DNA from: Roseomonas mucosa ATCC BAA-692
GTDB lineage: Bacteria; Pseudomonadota; Alphaproteobacteria; Acetobacterales; Acetobacteraceae
Assembly: GCF_000622225.1 (NCBI RefSeq)
Contig: NZ_JHWD01000019.1
Location: 1 to 64,000, forward strand
Direction: 5' to 3'
Length of the DNA: 64,000 nt
The translations under genes and the position numbers were made by a program. Below are positions 52,056-62,280 of the stretch, piece by piece. How positions within the stretch are numbered: the first letter of the stretch is position 1; every line of letters starts with the position of its first letter. The notes under the pieces were generated by a model, which was given only the letters and a program-made list of their open reading frames with translations, was not told the origin of the DNA and did no database searches.

Positions 52056-53273
52056 ATGCAGTTCACGAGGCGCCTGTTGCTGGGCGCGAGCGCCACGGCC
52101 TTCACCCTGGCGCGGCCGGGCCTGGTCCGGGCCCAGGGCACGACGCCCATCCGGATCGGCGAGATCAACAGCTACACCACCCAGCCCGCCTTCACCTTGC
52201 CCTACCGCGACGCCATGCATCTCGCGGTGGAGGAGATCAACGGCAAGGGCGGCGTGCTCGGACGGCCGCTGGAGCTGATCACGCGCGACGATGCGGGCAA
52301 GCCGCAGGATGCCGTGCGGCTCGCGGGCGAGCTGCTGAACGAGGCGAAGGCGGATGTGCTGGCCGGGGCCTACCTGTCCAATGTCGGGCTGGCGCTGGGC
52401 GAGTACGCCGCGCAGAACCGTCGCCTCTACGTGGCGGGCGAGCCGCTGACCGATGCGATGGTCTGGGAGAAGGGCAACCGCTTCACCTTCCGCCTGCGCC
52501 CCTCCACCTATATGCAGGCCTCCATCCTGGCGGAGGAGGCGGCGAAGCTCCCGGCGAAGCGCTGGGTGACGGTGGCGCCGAACTACGAATACGGCCAGTC
52601 GGCGGTGAAGTGGTTCCGACAGATCCTCTCGGCCAGGCGGCCGGACGTGCAGTTCGTGGGCGAGCAGTGGCCCGCGCTGGGCGGCATCGATGCCGGCGCC
52701 ACGGTGCAGGCGCTGGAGGGGATGAAGCCCGAAGGCCTCTTCAACGTGCTGTTCGGGCCGGACCTGACGAATTTCGTGCGCCAGGGCAACACGCGCGGGC
52801 TGTTCGAGGGGCGCGGCGTCGCCTCCATGCTGACAGGCGAGCCCGAATACCTCGACCCGCTGGGCGACGAGGCGCCGGAGGGCTGGATCGTCACCGGCTA
52901 TCCCGGCGAGGCGGTCGACACCCCGGCGCACAGGGCCTTCGCCGAGGCGTACCGGGCGAAGTACAAGGCCAAGCCGATGTGCGGCTCGCTGGTCGGCTTC
53001 TCGCTGATCCACTCCATCGCCGCCGGCATCGCCCGGGCCGGGGCGCTCGATCCCGACAAGCTGGTGGCGGGCTTCCGCGGCGTGGAATTCGCCACGCCCG
53101 CTGGCCAGGTGGGCTATCGCGCCATCGACCACCAGAGCACGCTGGGCGTCTTCGTCGGACGGACGGCGTTGAAGGGCAATGCCGGCGTCATGGCCGACTG
53201 GCGCTATGTCGACGGGCGCGAGCTGCTGCCAAGCGACGAGGTGGTGCGGAAGCTGCGACCCGCGGAAAGCTGA
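52056..53273 (+). CDS. Branched-chain-amino-acid-type ABC substrate-binding protein
   Basis: 405-residue Peripla_BP_6 receptor. The signal peptide MQFTRRLLLGASATAFTLARPG has an RR pair compatible with Tat export, cleaved after VRA. Landmarks are IRIGEINSYT, AMHLAVEEINGKGGVLGRPLELITRDDAGKPQDAV, and GAYLSNVGLALGEYAAQNRRL. The start at 52056 has GGGAG upstream; the frame is open further 5'. No liv permease genes are present, so the ligand is unknown. The preceding 193 bp hold no recognised feature. Confidence 0.92.
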   Translation: MQFTRRLLLGASATAFTLARPGLVRAQGTTPIRIGEINSYTTQPAFTLPYRDAMHLAVEEINGKGGVLGRPLELITRDDAGKPQDAVRLAGELLNEAKADVLAGAYLSNVGLALGEYAAQNRRLYVAGEPLTDAMVWEKGNRFTFRLRPSTYMQASILAEEAAKLPAKRWVTVAPNYEYGQSAVKWFRQILSARRPDVQFVGEQWPALGGIDAGATVQALEGMKPEGLFNVLFGPDLTNFVRQGNTRGLFEGRGVASMLTGEPEYLDPLGDEAPEGWIVTGYPGEAVDTPAHRAFAEAYRAKYKAKPMCGSLVGFSLIHSIAAGIARAGALDPDKLVAGFRGVEFATPAGQVGYRAIDHQSTLGVFVGRTALKGNAGVMADWRYVDGRELLPSDEVVRKLRPAES

Positions 53274-53311
53274 TCCGGCCGCCACCGGAGCAGGGCCTCA
53301 TCGTTGCATGA

Positions 53312-53334
53312 GTGGCGGCCTTGCCTTCCGCCAC
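53312..53334. terminator. Hairpin between SBP and DUF4214 genes
   Basis: Perfect 7-bp stem GTGGCGG/CCGCCAC with a 9-base loop, 38 bp after the receptor stop in a convergent gap. No T-run. Confidence 0.4.
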
Positions 53335-53366
53335 CGTCCCGCGGTGACCGTGCCTCGCGCACCGGG

Positions 53367-53392
53367 CGTTGCACCGTCCCGAGGGACAAGGC
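53367..53392 (+). repeat. Fragment of the intergenic three-hairpin repeat
   Basis: About 26 bp (CGTTGCACCGTCCCGAGGGA and on) matching the first bases of copy C (10873 on) at nearly every position, then breaking off just before the DUF4214 stop codon at 53397. Only the hairpin-1 end is present. Confidence 0.5.
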
Positions 53393-53396
53393 GGTG

Positions 53397-55481
53397 TCAG
53401 ACAAAGGCGATGCCGCTGTGGACACCGTCGCTGCCGGTGTTCGCCTTGGTCAGCATCTGGTGCTCCACACTCTCGGACATCGCCAGCAGCACGCCGCCCC
53501 GCGACAGGGAATGGGTTTCCAGCAGGCTCAGGAAATGGGCGTAGCCGCCCGCATCCGGTTCGCGGTGCAGGGCGGTGTGGTAGAGGCCGCTGACGAAGGC
53601 CTCGTCGCTCTGCTGCCCGTGCACAGCGTTCCACTCTGGCGTGGTCAGCCACAGGTCCGGCAGTTGCGCGAAGGTGAATTTCTGCCCCTTCACCGCCGCC
53701 ACCCAGTTCTCGAGACCTCCCCGGTCCGGCAGGCGCCCGAAGGCCGCGTCGTAGAGGCGGGCGATGGGCACCGCCGTCTGGTCGGGAATCCAGATCCCCG
53801 CCTCGATCTGGCCGGCGGTATTGGCGCGGTTCTCCCGCCCCTCGGAGATCGAGATCAGGGCCTGCTCCAGCCCCTCTGACGAGAAGGCGGACAGCGAGGC
53901 GATTCTGGCGGATGCCGTTCCGTAGACGTTGCTCTCGATCCGCGCCAGGCTGCCGGCCGCGCCGGTCGCGCCCCCCGCCTGGAACTCGGCGCTGGCCAGG
54001 AAGTTGTGCGCCAGGGTCTCCAGACTGCCGCCCGCCGCCAGGAAGGCGATGTGGTGCTGCAACCCGCCCGGGTCCGGCGCCCGGTTCAGGGCCGCCTTGT
54101 AGAGCCGGACGACCTGCGCTGCCGCGTCATCCACGTCGAAGACCAGCCTTCCGTCCGTCAGCGCGACGACATCCAGCGCCGCCGCATGATAGGCGGTGCT
54201 GCCGTGCAGGATGGTCACGCCGCCGCTGGCGTCACTCACCTGGACCTCCCGCAGCCCGGTCGCGTGCAGGGCGGCGACGTTCCGGCCCGCCGCATCCTGG
54301 GTGACGGACAGGGCCTGCAAGGCTCCGGTGGCGACGGCCACGCCGGTGGCGGGGGTCCAGACCGGCAGGCCCTGGTCGTCATAGACCGCGTTGCCCTGGC
54401 CCGGGCCGCTGCCATCGGCGAGCCGGCCATAGCCCCATCCATAGTGGAGCGTCCCGCCCGTCAGCGGCAGGTCCGACGCGAAATCCAGCCGCAGCGTGTC
54501 GCCGTCCACGACGGTGGCGTGCGTGGCCGCGATGGAGGTGCCGTCCGCCAGCCGGACCGCCCAGCCCAGCCCGGAGGCCGCCGCGCCGCCGAGGGCGGCG
54601 AAGGCATGGGCGCCGTCATGCTGCACATCGACGGTCAGGCTGCTGGCGCCGATCCGGCGCGCCCAGATGACCTCCGGCCCCTCGTTGTCGATGTTGCCCA
54701 GCGCCCGCGCGACCGGCGAGCCCGCCAGGGCATATTCCGACCAGCCCTCCGCGATGCTGAGCGCGGCGCGCTGGATCACCAGCGCGGCATCGCCGGCCGA
54801 CATGTGCCCGCCACCGTATTCCGCGGTGGCCGCATTGGCGTCGAGGTTGTCGAAACTCATGTCCAGGTCGAGGGCCCGGGCTGCGATCGTGGCGTTGAAG
54901 CCCGCATCGGCGGCCAGCTTCTCCATCACCGCGCGGATCGCCTGGAGACCGTCGGGGGCGTAGCTGCGATAGGGGATCGCGCTGACGAAGTCATAGGGCA
55001 TGTCCAGCGCCGAGTTGCCGAAGGCCGCACGCAGCAGCGCGGCATCGTAGCGGACCGCGCTTTCCCACATCGCCGCGGCACTGGCCGTGGTGAGGCTGCC
55101 GTTCTGGATGTCGTGCTGCAGGGTCAGGCTGTCGGTCTCGTTGTGCAGCCAGAGCACGGTGGTGGGATTGTCCCGCAGGTCGGCGGAAAGGCCCTGGACG
55201 TAGTTCAGCAGCCGCTGCTCCACCGTGCCGGTCGTCCAGCCCTGCCGCCAGTCGCCGTTCACCGCCTTCAGCCAGTCGCCGAGGAAGCCGGTGGCGCCCT
55301 GGATGGTGGTGGCCGAGTTGTCCGAGGCGCTGAGCGGCCCGGCCAGGATATGGACCTGGTTCTGCACGCCATCGAAGCCGAGAAGTGCCTCGACCGCCTG
55401 CTTCAGCTTGGCCGAACCACCGAAGTTGAGCGCCAGGAGCTCAGCATTGGACTGGCCCCTTACCAGAATATTGAGATCCAA
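53397..55481 (-). CDS. SGNH-hydrolase-like / DUF4214 repeat protein
   Basis: 694 residues from a TTG start (the upstream frame is closed by TGA) with GGGGG in the leader. Residues about 1-235 resemble an SGNH/sialate-esterase-type domain: the RGQSNAELLAL block near the start and an acidic-His end (ALDLDMSFDNLDAN, GGGHMSAGDA). A beta-rich middle follows. The C-terminal ~250 residues hold three DUF4214 units (LYKAALNRAPDPGGLQHHI, LYDAAFGRLPDRGGLENWV, LYHTALHREPDAGGYAHFL). There is no Sec signal; DUF4214 proteins are often surface or type I-secreted. A role as an extracellular esterase or matrix/S-layer protein is inferred. Confidence 0.82.
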   Translation of the reverse strand: MDLNILVRGQSNAELLALNFGGSAKLKQAVEALLGFDGVQNQVHILAGPLSASDNSATTIQGATGFLGDWLKAVNGDWRQGWTTGTVEQRLLNYVQGLSADLRDNPTTVLWLHNETDSLTLQHDIQNGSLTTASAAAMWESAVRYDAALLRAAFGNSALDMPYDFVSAIPYRSYAPDGLQAIRAVMEKLAADAGFNATIAARALDLDMSFDNLDANAATAEYGGGHMSAGDAALVIQRAALSIAEGWSEYALAGSPVARALGNIDNEGPEVIWARRIGASSLTVDVQHDGAHAFAALGGAAASGLGWAVRLADGTSIAATHATVVDGDTLRLDFASDLPLTGGTLHYGWGYGRLADGSGPGQGNAVYDDQGLPVWTPATGVAVATGALQALSVTQDAAGRNVAALHATGLREVQVSDASGGVTILHGSTAYHAAALDVVALTDGRLVFDVDDAAAQVVRLYKAALNRAPDPGGLQHHIAFLAAGGSLETLAHNFLASAEFQAGGATGAAGSLARIESNVYGTASARIASLSAFSSEGLEQALISISEGRENRANTAGQIEAGIWIPDQTAVPIARLYDAAFGRLPDRGGLENWVAAVKGQKFTFAQLPDLWLTTPEWNAVHGQQSDEAFVSGLYHTALHREPDAGGYAHFLSLLETHSLSRGGVLLAMSESVEHQMLTKANTGSDGVHSGIAFV

Positions 55482-55859
55482 CGTCTTGCCCCCGCAAGAA
55501 TTTCATTGGAACCCCCTTAAAAACCCCGCGTGTAGTTTCCATTAATATCCCAATCCCAGGGCTTTTTCCTTAACCTCCCGTTCATTTATTGCATGCTGTT
55601 CATGCGATATTCAGTTCCACTACCTATAAGCGAACAAATAAAGGACCGGAAAGCTGGGCCGGTCGCTCCGGATTCAGGAAGCGGCAGGATCTGGCCCAAT
55701 CATGGGCCATGGCTCCTGGCCGGAACGCGGCCATCTCGCGGGGCGGGGGGGGGACAGGAAGCGCTCCCTCGCCCGGACTTCCGTGTTCTCCGGATCGCCT
55801 GCCCGGGTCCCGCTTCCAGGGACGTCGGCTGTCCAGGGCTGGAACCCGGAAGCCCGGCG
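55482..55859 (-). promoter_or_regulatory. 378-bp leader/promoter region of the DUF4214 gene
   Basis: Gap upstream of the DUF4214 gene, AT-rich over 55500-55650 and GC-rich beyond. On the minus strand 55484-55499 forms TCTTGC/GCAAGA with GGGG, the likely ribosome binding site, in the loop, 2 bp before the TTG start. Further upstream a 22-codon open frame (55585 down to 55517, MNGRLRKKPWDWDINGNYTR...) lacks a ribosome binding site and may be chance. AT-rich blocks near 55555-55640 could hold the promoter, but no clean consensus is seen. Confidence 0.5.
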
Positions 55860-56825
55860 CTAACGCGGCCTGTCCGTCAGGCTTCCATGAACCCATCCCC
55901 AGGGCTGATCCGAACCCACCTGATACCAGCCGCCCGGAGATTCCCCGAAGACGGACAGGGCGGTGCCACGCGGAAGGACGCGCAGGACTTGCGACTGGTT
56001 CCGCGGCTGGGTCCGCAGATTGCCGCCCTGCCTCATGGCGATCCTCGCCCTGGCTGGCGCCGCCGGTGCGCGAGGGGCGCTGGCCGGAGCCGGCTCCACC
56101 CTGTCCGGAGGCTCGGCCCTGGGCCCGTCCGGAATGCCGGCCGGCGCCAACGCGGCCGGTTCGGTGGCCAGGGAGCGGGCCTCAGGACGGGGCCCTGCTG
56201 CCTCCGGCTCCACGGCCGGGACCGGCAGAGGCGGATTGGAGGACCGCCACGGCTCCGCTGGGACGGTCACGGGGTCGCGGGCGGCGAGAGGCCCCGGCGG
56301 GACCGGCTGCTCCGGCAGGGGGAGTGCCGGGGGAAGCCGGGCAGGCGCCGGGGACAGCGCGGCCCGGATCGCCTCCACGCCATCCGGGCGGAGCAGCATT
56401 CCCCCACCGGCCACCAGGCAAGCGACCGCCAGCAGCCCGGCCATCCGGCCCATGCCATGGCGGGAACCGGATGGGCGCGCCGTCGCAGGGGCGGGGTCCG
56501 GCGGCACAGGGCGGTCGGCCATCTGCTCCGCCCATCGTTCCCGCGCAGCCTGGGAGGTCGAGAGAAGCCGCTGGACGGCCATCAGCGAGGCACGCAGCTT
56601 CGCCGGATCGGGATGGTCGGCCCGGAGCTGCGTCCGGATGTCGAGCAGCAGGAACTCGACATTGGCGCGTGCGGGATAGGGGATGAGATGCAACCTGCCG
56701 GCGATGTCATCGACCGTCGCCAGGACCTTGAGGGCCTCGAACCTCCGCTTCGCCGTCTGCCCAGCCTGTGCGCCAGGCTCCGCCGTGTCCGATCCCCGCC
56801 GCGTTCGCGCATCCTGCTGGAACAT
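55860..56825 (-). CDS. Single-pass membrane protein with C-terminal SH3b domain
   Basis: 321 residues; ATG 56825 has GAGGGG 5 bp upstream. The cytoplasmic N-terminus (~115 residues, helical, LKVLATVDDIAGRLHLIPYP) leads to one TM helix (MAGLLAVACLVAGGGMLL, about 130-148). A Pro/Ala-rich periplasmic stalk of ~100 residues follows, then a bacterial SH3 domain at the end (GGNLRTQPRNQSQVLRVLPRGTALSV, GGWYQVGSDQPWGWVHGSL). SH3b domains at the end of a stalk usually bind peptidoglycan or partner proteins. A link between cytoplasm and cell wall is inferred; family unknown. Confidence 0.8.
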   Translation of the reverse strand: MFQQDARTRRGSDTAEPGAQAGQTAKRRFEALKVLATVDDIAGRLHLIPYPARANVEFLLLDIRTQLRADHPDPAKLRASLMAVQRLLSTSQAARERWAEQMADRPVPPDPAPATARPSGSRHGMGRMAGLLAVACLVAGGGMLLRPDGVEAIRAALSPAPARLPPALPLPEQPVPPGPLAARDPVTVPAEPWRSSNPPLPVPAVEPEAAGPRPEARSLATEPAALAPAGIPDGPRAEPPDRVEPAPASAPRAPAAPARARIAMRQGGNLRTQPRNQSQVLRVLPRGTALSVFGESPGGWYQVGSDQPWGWVHGSLTDRPR

Positions 56826-57076
56826 AGTCACCCCTCGATCTTCCCAGAGTAGTAAGAGGGCCTGCGCATCAACTCAGGATGGCCCTTCGCAAGAAAATGG
56901 AGCGAGACTCCCCCTCGCCATCCTGATCTTCGATTTCAGGTGATCTAAAAACAGACTCTGGTCCCGAGCGCAAACTTCATCCCGGTTCTACGGGAATTCT
57001 TCGATCCTCCATTCGGATGCTTCCATCCTGGCGGCGGGAGCCCGGACGTTGCCGCCCGGGCGGGACCGTTCCGTGA

Positions 57077-58000
57077 TCAGCCCTTCTGCGGCATGCCCTG
57101 CGGCACCACGGTCCTCACGATGGAGGCGTCCAGCGCCTCGTAATCGCCATAGCCGATGGTGGCGTAGAGCTCCGCCCGCGTCTGCATGCGCTCGATCATC
57201 TTCTGCGTGCCGCCGTCGCGGCGGATGGCGGCGTAGAGCTCCTCCTGCGCCTTGTTCGCGACGCGGAGCGAGGAGACCGGCCAGATCACCATGGAATAGC
57301 CCATCTCCTCGAACTCGCTGGCCGTGAAGAAGGGCGTGCGGCCGAACTCGGTCATGTTGGCCAGCAGCTTCGCGCCCGGCATGCGGCGGGCGAACTCCCG
57401 GAACATCTCGGCCGTGGTCAGCGCCTCGGGGAAGATCGCATCCGCCCCGGCCTCCAGGTAGAGCCTCGCCCGCGCCACGGCGCCGTCGATGCCCTCGCTC
57501 GCCGCCGCATCGGTGCGCGCCACCAGCACGAGATGCCGCCGCGCCCGCGCCGCCGCAGCCACCTTCGCCGCCATGTCATGCGCGTCGGCCAGCTTCTTGT
57601 CGTTCAGGTGCCCGCATTTCTTGGGCAGGAGCTGGTCCTCGATATGCACCGCCCCGGCCCCCGCCTCCTCGAAGGCGCGGACCATGTGCATGACGTTCAG
57701 CGCCTCCCCATAGCCCGTGTCGCCATCCACCAGCAGCGGCAGGCCGGAGGCGCGGGCGATCTGGCGGATGAAGAAGCAGACCTCGTCCACCGTGATGATG
57801 CCGAGATCCGGCAGGCCCATCGAGGCGGTCATGGCGGCGCCGGACAGGTACAGCCCCTCGAAGCCCGCCGCCCTCGCCTGCAGGGCCGCCTGGCCGTTAT
57901 GCGCGCCGGGAAGCTGCAGGATGCCGGGGCTGTCCAGCAGCGCGCGGAACCGCTCCCCGGCAGGACGGGCGGGAAGGTCGCTGGCGACGAGGTAGGTCAA
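57077..58000 (-). CDS. prpB: 2-methylisocitrate lyase (ICL/PEPM family)
   Basis: 307 residues. Splits 2-methylisocitrate to pyruvate and succinate, the last step of the methylcitrate cycle. Visible motifs are the Mg site [19 protein letters not shown], active-site loop [16 protein letters not shown], and the [19 protein letters not shown] segment. The start is a TTG at 58000 whose TTGA overlaps the prpC stop, with GGGAGAG upstream; no in-frame ATG lies nearby. PrpB rather than isocitrate lyase or carboxyphosphonoenolpyruvate mutase is chosen from length and the prpCD neighbours. A 12-bp palindrome (57052-57063) lies 14 bp past the stop. Confidence 0.92.
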   Translation of the reverse strand: MTYLVASDLPARPAGERFRALLDSPGILQLPGAHNGQAALQARAAGFEGLYLSGAAMTASMGLPDLGIITVDEVCFFIRQIARASGLPLLVDGDTGYGEALNVMHMVRAFEEAGAGAVHIEDQLLPKKCGHLNDKKLADAHDMAAKVAAAARARRHLVLVARTDAAASEGIDGAVARARLYLEAGADAIFPEALTTAEMFREFARRMPGAKLLANMTEFGRTPFFTASEFEEMGYSMVIWPVSSLRVANKAQEELYAAIRRDGGTQKMIERMQTRAELYATIGYGDYEALDASIVRTVVPQGMPQKG

Positions 58001-59154
58001 GACAGGCTCTCCCGCTCCTTCAGCGGCACGAAGGGGCGGTCCTCCGGGCCGGTGTAGTTGGCATTGGGACGGATGATCTTGTTGTCCGCCCGCTGCTCCA
58101 GCACATGGGCGGACCAGCCGGCGGTGCGGGCGATGACGAAGAGCGGCGTGAACATCGCCGTCGGCACGCCCATCATGTGGTAGGAGACGGCCGAGTACCA
58201 GTCGAGGTTGGCGAACATCCGCTTGGTATCCGCCATCACCGCCTCGATGCGCTCCGCGATGCGGAACATCTTCATGGAGCCGACCTGCCGCGACAGGTCC
58301 TCCGCCACCTGCTTGATCACCGCGTTGCGCGGGTCGGAGACGGTGTAGACGGGATGGCCGAAGCCGATCACCACCTCCTTCTCCGCGACGCGGCGGCGGA
58401 TATCGGCCTCGGCCTCGTCCGGGTCGGCGTAGCGCTTCTGCACGGCGAAGGCGAACTCGTTCGCGCCGCCATGCTTGGGCCCGCGCAGCGCGCCGATGCC
58501 GCCGGCGATGGCGGAATAGAGGTCGGAACCCGTGCCCGCGATCACCCGGCAGGTGAAGGTGGAGGCGTTGAACTCGTGCTCGGCATAGAGGTTCAGCGAG
58601 GTGTGCATCGCCCGCACCCATTTCGCCGAGGGCTCGCGCCCATGCAGCAGGTGCAGGAAATGGCCGCCGATGCTGTCGTCGTCCGTCTCGACCTCGATGC
58701 GCCGGCCGTTCTGCGAGAAGTGATGCCAGTAGAGCAGCATCGAGCCGAGCGAGGCCATCAGCCGGTCGGCGATGTCGCGCGCGCCGCTCGGGTTGTGGTC
58801 CTCCTGTTCCGGCAGGGCGCAGCCCAGCGCCGAGACGCCGCTGCGCATCACGTCCATCGGATGCGATGCGGCGGGCAGCGCCTCCAGCACCTGCTTCACC
58901 GCGGCGGGAATGCCGCGCCAGGAGCGCAGCTTGGCCTTGTAGCCGCGCAGCTCCGCCTCGGTGGGCAGGGAACCGTGGACGAGGAGATAGGCGATCTCCT
59001 CGAACTCGCACTGCGCCGCGATCTCCAGGATGTCGTAGCCGCGGTAGTGCAGGTCGTTGCCGCTGCGCCCCACGGTGCAGAGCGCGGTGTTGCCGGCGAC
59101 GACGCCGGACAGGGCAACGGATTTCTTGGGCTTCGGGGTGACGGTTTCGCTCAT
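57997..59154 (-). CDS. prpC: 2-methylcitrate synthase
   Basis: 385 residues, citrate-synthase fold. Condenses propionyl-CoA with oxaloacetate. Catalytic histidines lie in [15 protein letters not shown] and [17 protein letters not shown], and conserved arginine and NYTGPED at the C-terminus fit the PrpC type. The N-terminus [20 protein letters not shown] is typical of methylcitrate synthases. ATG 59154 has GGGAGGAG upstream; an ORF start 7 codons earlier is less likely. Middle gene of prpD-prpC-prpB. Confidence 0.95.
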   Translation of the reverse strand: MSETVTPKPKKSVALSGVVAGNTALCTVGRSGNDLHYRGYDILEIAAQCEFEEIAYLLVHGSLPTEAELRGYKAKLRSWRGIPAAVKQVLEALPAASHPMDVMRSGVSALGCALPEQEDHNPSGARDIADRLMASLGSMLLYWHHFSQNGRRIEVETDDDSIGGHFLHLLHGREPSAKWVRAMHTSLNLYAEHEFNASTFTCRVIAGTGSDLYSAIAGGIGALRGPKHGGANEFAFAVQKRYADPDEAEADIRRRVAEKEVVIGFGHPVYTVSDPRNAVIKQVAEDLSRQVGSMKMFRIAERIEAVMADTKRMFANLDWYSAVSYHMMGVPTAMFTPLFVIARTAGWSAHVLEQRADNKIIRPNANYTGPEDRPFVPLKERESLS

Positions 59155-59167
59155 GGCTTCTCCTCCC

Positions 59168-60691
59168 TTATCCATTCCCGCCGGGCCAGCCGAAGATGCC
59201 GCGGTGCTCGTTGCGCGCCAGCTTCCCTTGCGGCAGGGAGACGGTCAGCCCGGCGAGCTCCTCCGCCCGCAGCTCCGGCAGGCGCTGCACCAGCGCAAGG
59301 AAACGCTCCGCCTCCGCATTGTCGAGGATGCCCTCGGTCAGCGTGCGGAACTTGCGGATGTAGTCCGGCCGCTTCCAGGGGGTGGCGCCCAGGCTGTGCG
59401 CATTGGCCACGGCCAGCTCGTCGCTGATCTCGCTGCCATCCTTCATGCGGATGGTAATGCGGCCGCCGAAGGCCTTCACCGCCGGATCATGCGCGTGGTA
59501 GCGCTCGGTCCATTTCGGGTCCTCCACCGTGCGGATCCTGTGCCAGAGCCGCACCGTGTCGGGCCGCCGCGCCCGCTCCGGGGCATAGGATCGCACATGG
59601 TGCCATTCGCCGTCCTGCAGGGCGACGGCGACGATGTACATGATGGAATGGTCCAGCGTCTCGCGCGACGCCTCCGGGTCCATCTTCTGCGGGTCGTTGG
59701 CGCCGGTGCCGATGACGTAGTGCGTGTGGTGGCTGGTCTCGATCAGGATGTCGTCCACATCGTCCCAGTCCTGGACCTGCCTGCCCATGCGGAAGGCGAG
59801 GTCGATCAGCGCCTGGCTCTGGTATTCCGCCGAATGCTCCTTGGTGTAGGTGTCGAGGATGGCGCGCTTCGCCTCGCCCCTGCCCGGCAGCGGCACGCGG
59901 TAATGCGCGTCCCTGCCGTCCAGCATCCAGGCGATCACGCTGTCCTCGCCCTCGTAGATCGGGCTCGGCGCGCCCTCGCCCAGCATGGCGCGGTCCACCG
60001 CCTCCACCGCCAGCTTGCCGGCATGGGAGGGGGCGAAGGCCTTCCAGGAGCTGATCTCGCCCTTGCGGCTCTGGCGCGTGGCCGTGGTCACGTGCAGCGC
60101 CTGCTGCACCGCCTGGTAGATGGTGGCCGTGTCCAGCCCCAGCAGCGTGCCGATGCCCGCCGCCGCCGAGGGGCCGAGATGCGCCACATGGTCGATCTTG
60201 TGCTTGTGCAGGCAGATCGCCTTCACGAGATCGACCTGGATCTCGTAGCCCGTGGCGAGGCTGCGGATCAGCGCACGGCCATCCGCGCCGCATTGCTGCG
60301 CCACGGCCAGGATCGGCGGGATATTGTCGCCGGGGTGGGAATATTCCGCCGCCAGGAAGGTGTCGTGGTAGTCCAGCTCCCGCACCGCCGTGCCGTTCGC
60401 CCAGGCCGCCCATTCCGCATGGACCCGCACATCCGGCCCCAGCCCGAAGACGGTGGCGCCGCCCGCGCGGGGATGCGCCAGCGCCTCGGTGCGGGCCGTG
60501 GTGACCGGGTGCCGGTTGATCGCGGCGATGGCGACGGAGGCGTTGTCGATGATCCGGTTGACGATCATCTCCGAGACCTCCGCCTCGACCGCCACCGGGT
60601 CGGCCGCCACCTCGGCGATCTTCCAGGCCAGTTGCTCCTCCCGCTTCAGCCGGTCGGCCTCGGGGTGCACGCGCACGTCATGGATCTGCAT
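59168..60691 (-). CDS. prpD: 2-methylcitrate dehydratase (MmgE/PrpD family)
   Basis: 507 residues. Dehydrates 2-methylcitrate to 2-methylaconitate. Family features are [87 protein letters not shown], and [16 protein letters not shown]. First gene of the operon; prpC follows after 13 bp. GAGGG precedes the start. No acnD-prpF pair is present, so this cofactor-free enzyme and a general aconitase would complete the cycle. Confidence 0.95.
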   Translation of the reverse strand: MQIHDVRVHPEADRLKREEQLAWKIAEVAADPVAVEAEVSEMIVNRIIDNASVAIAAINRHPVTTARTEALAHPRAGGATVFGLGPDVRVHAEWAAWANGTAVRELDYHDTFLAAEYSHPGDNIPPILAVAQQCGADGRALIRSLATGYEIQVDLVKAICLHKHKIDHVAHLGPSAAAGIGTLLGLDTATIYQAVQQALHVTTATRQSRKGEISSWKAFAPSHAGKLAVEAVDRAMLGEGAPSPIYEGEDSVIAWMLDGRDAHYRVPLPGRGEAKRAILDTYTKEHSAEYQSQALIDLAFRMGRQVQDWDDVDDILIETSHHTHYVIGTGANDPQKMDPEASRETLDHSIMYIVAVALQDGEWHHVRSYAPERARRPDTVRLWHRIRTVEDPKWTERYHAHDPAVKAFGGRITIRMKDGSEISDELAVANAHSLGATPWKRPDYIRKFRTLTEGILDNAEAERFLALVQRLPELRAEELAGLTVSLPQGKLARNEHRGIFGWPGGNG

Positions 60692-60715
60692 GGGCTGACC
60701 CTCGCTCCCTGGTAT

Positions 60716-60808
60716 TTTGCGAAGTTTGTCACGACAGCCCTGGGAGGTCAGCCTGGCTTTCGGCATAATCGTGCCATTCCCGGCGGATGGTTTGTGAAGT
60801 TTGTGAAG
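60716..60808. promoter_or_regulatory. Paired TTTGNGAAGTTTGT boxes between prpD and its regulator
   Basis: TTTGCGAAGTTTGTC at 60716-60730 and TTTGTGAAGTTTGTGAAG at 60791-60808 share the core TTTGNGAAGTTTGT. They are in the same orientation, 75 bp apart. They flank the divergent promoter gap; the second overlaps the regulator's GTG start. ScfR/RamB-type regulators bind TTTGCAAA-like boxes, so these are probable sites for autoregulation and for prp control by propionate-derived CoA esters. Confidence 0.6.
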
Positions 60809-62257
60809 ACCCCGCAGCGCCATGACAGCAAGGTCTTCGCCGGCGACCGGCTGCGGCGGCTCCGCCTCTCGCGCGGGCTGAGCCAGGCGGCACTGGCGGA
60901 ACGGCTCGGCATCTCGCCCAGCTATCTCAGCCAGATGGAGGCGGATCTGCGCCCCCTCACCGCCCGGCTGCGCCGCCGCGCGGCGGAACGCCTGGGCGTG
61001 CCGGAAGGGCTGTTCGGAGAGGAGCGCGACCAGCGGCTGGCCGACAACCTGCGCGAGGCCTGCGGCGACGCGCTCTTCGGCAAGGGCACCGTGTCCATGG
61101 AGGAAGCGCGGGCGGCGGTGCGCGCGGCGCCGGAGGTGGCGGACCGCTTCCTCACCCTCTACCGCGCCTATCGGGCGCTGAGCGAACAGCACCAGGAACT
61201 GCACGACCGTATCGCCGCCAATGGGGGATCGGGCGAGGATTTCGCCGTCGTGCCGCATTTCCCCTATGACGACGTCGGGGAATGGGTGCAGTCGCGCAAC
61301 AACCATTTCGACCGTCTGGACCGCGCCGCCGAGGCACTGGCGGAACGGCTGAGCCCCGATGGCGTCATCACCCAGGATCATCTGGCCCGCCACCTGCGCG
61401 ACCGGCACGGCATCGCCATCGCCGAGACGCCCGGCCTGCTGGCCCAGGGCACGGTCTGGCGCCTGCAAAGACGGGAGGGGCAGCTTCTCCTCGCCAAGGA
61501 GGCCGCGCCCGCCAGCCGGCTCTTCTGGATGGCGCATGTGGTCGCCCTGCTGGACCAGCGCGCGCTGGTCCTGGCCGAGATCCGCGCCGCCGGCCTGGCC
61601 AGCGCCGGGGCGCGCGCCCTGGCGCGGATCGGCCTCGCGAACTACTTCGCCGGGGCGCTGCTGATGCCCTACGAACCCTTCCTGCGCGAGGCCGAGCTGC
61701 TGCGCTACGACATCGAGCAGTTGCAGGCCCGCTTCGGCGCCAGTTTCGAGCAGGTCTGCCACCGGCTCAGCACCCTCCAGCGCCCGGGCCGCCCCGGCAT
61801 CCCCTTCTTCCTGGTGAAGACGGATATCGCCGGCAACGTGCTCAAGCGCAGCAGCGCCACGCGCTTCCGCTTCGCCCGCTTCGGCGGCCCCTGCCCGCTC
61901 TGGAACGTGTACCGCGCCTTCACCCAGCCCGGCCGCGTGCTGGTGCAGGTGGCGCGGACACCGGACGGCGTCGCCTATCTCAGCATCGCCCGCACGGTGG
62001 GGCGCGGCGGCGGCGCCTATCTCAGCCGCCCGCGCAACGTCGCCGTCGTGATCGGCTGCGAGATCGACTATGCCGGGCGCACCGTCTACGCCACCGGCCT
62101 CGACCTGCGCGACCCGGGCTTCCACGACCCGATCGGCCCCGGCTGCCGCGCCTGCGAACGCACCGACTGCCGCCATCGCGCCGTGCCGCCCGCCAGCCAG
62201 TCGATCGATGTCGGCAGCCTGGAACGCGGCGTGGTGCCCTATCGCGTGCGGACCTGA
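60794..62257 (+). CDS. ScfR-type (short-chain fatty acyl-CoA) regulator of the prp operon
   Basis: About 487 residues. An XRE helix-turn-helix lies at residues about 20-75 ([36 protein letters not shown]). An IrrE/ImmA-like middle follows ([35 protein letters not shown]) in which the HEXXH metal motif is replaced. The C-terminal DUF2083 domain has the cysteine cluster [16 protein letters not shown]. This architecture defines ScfR/RamB-like regulators of propionate, acetate and glyoxylate genes. Two GTG starts are possible (60794, 60803), both inside a putative operator. Confidence 0.9.
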   Translation: MKFVKTPQRHDSKVFAGDRLRRLRLSRGLSQAALAERLGISPSYLSQMEADLRPLTARLRRRAAERLGVPEGLFGEERDQRLADNLREACGDALFGKGTVSMEEARAAVRAAPEVADRFLTLYRAYRALSEQHQELHDRIAANGGSGEDFAVVPHFPYDDVGEWVQSRNNHFDRLDRAAEALAERLSPDGVITQDHLARHLRDRHGIAIAETPGLLAQGTVWRLQRREGQLLLAKEAAPASRLFWMAHVVALLDQRALVLAEIRAAGLASAGARALARIGLANYFAGALLMPYEPFLREAELLRYDIEQLQARFGASFEQVCHRLSTLQRPGRPGIPFFLVKTDIAGNVLKRSSATRFRFARFGGPCPLWNVYRAFTQPGRVLVQVARTPDGVAYLSIARTVGRGGGAYLSRPRNVAVVIGCEIDYAGRTVYATGLDLRDPGFHDPIGPGCRACERTDCRHRAVPPASQSIDVGSLERGVVPYRVRT

Positions 62258-62280
62258 TCCGGGCGGTGGCCTTCCCTGGC

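Noticed and set aside
55517-55585. 22-codon upstream ORF as a real small gene
   Set aside because: No ribosome binding site and too short to judge; kept only as a possibility in the leader description.
59057-60793. Very long plus-strand open frame through prpC and prpD
   Set aside because: It is antisense to two well-supported prp genes and has only low-complexity Arg/Ala/Gly translation; only the part from 60794 matches a protein family.
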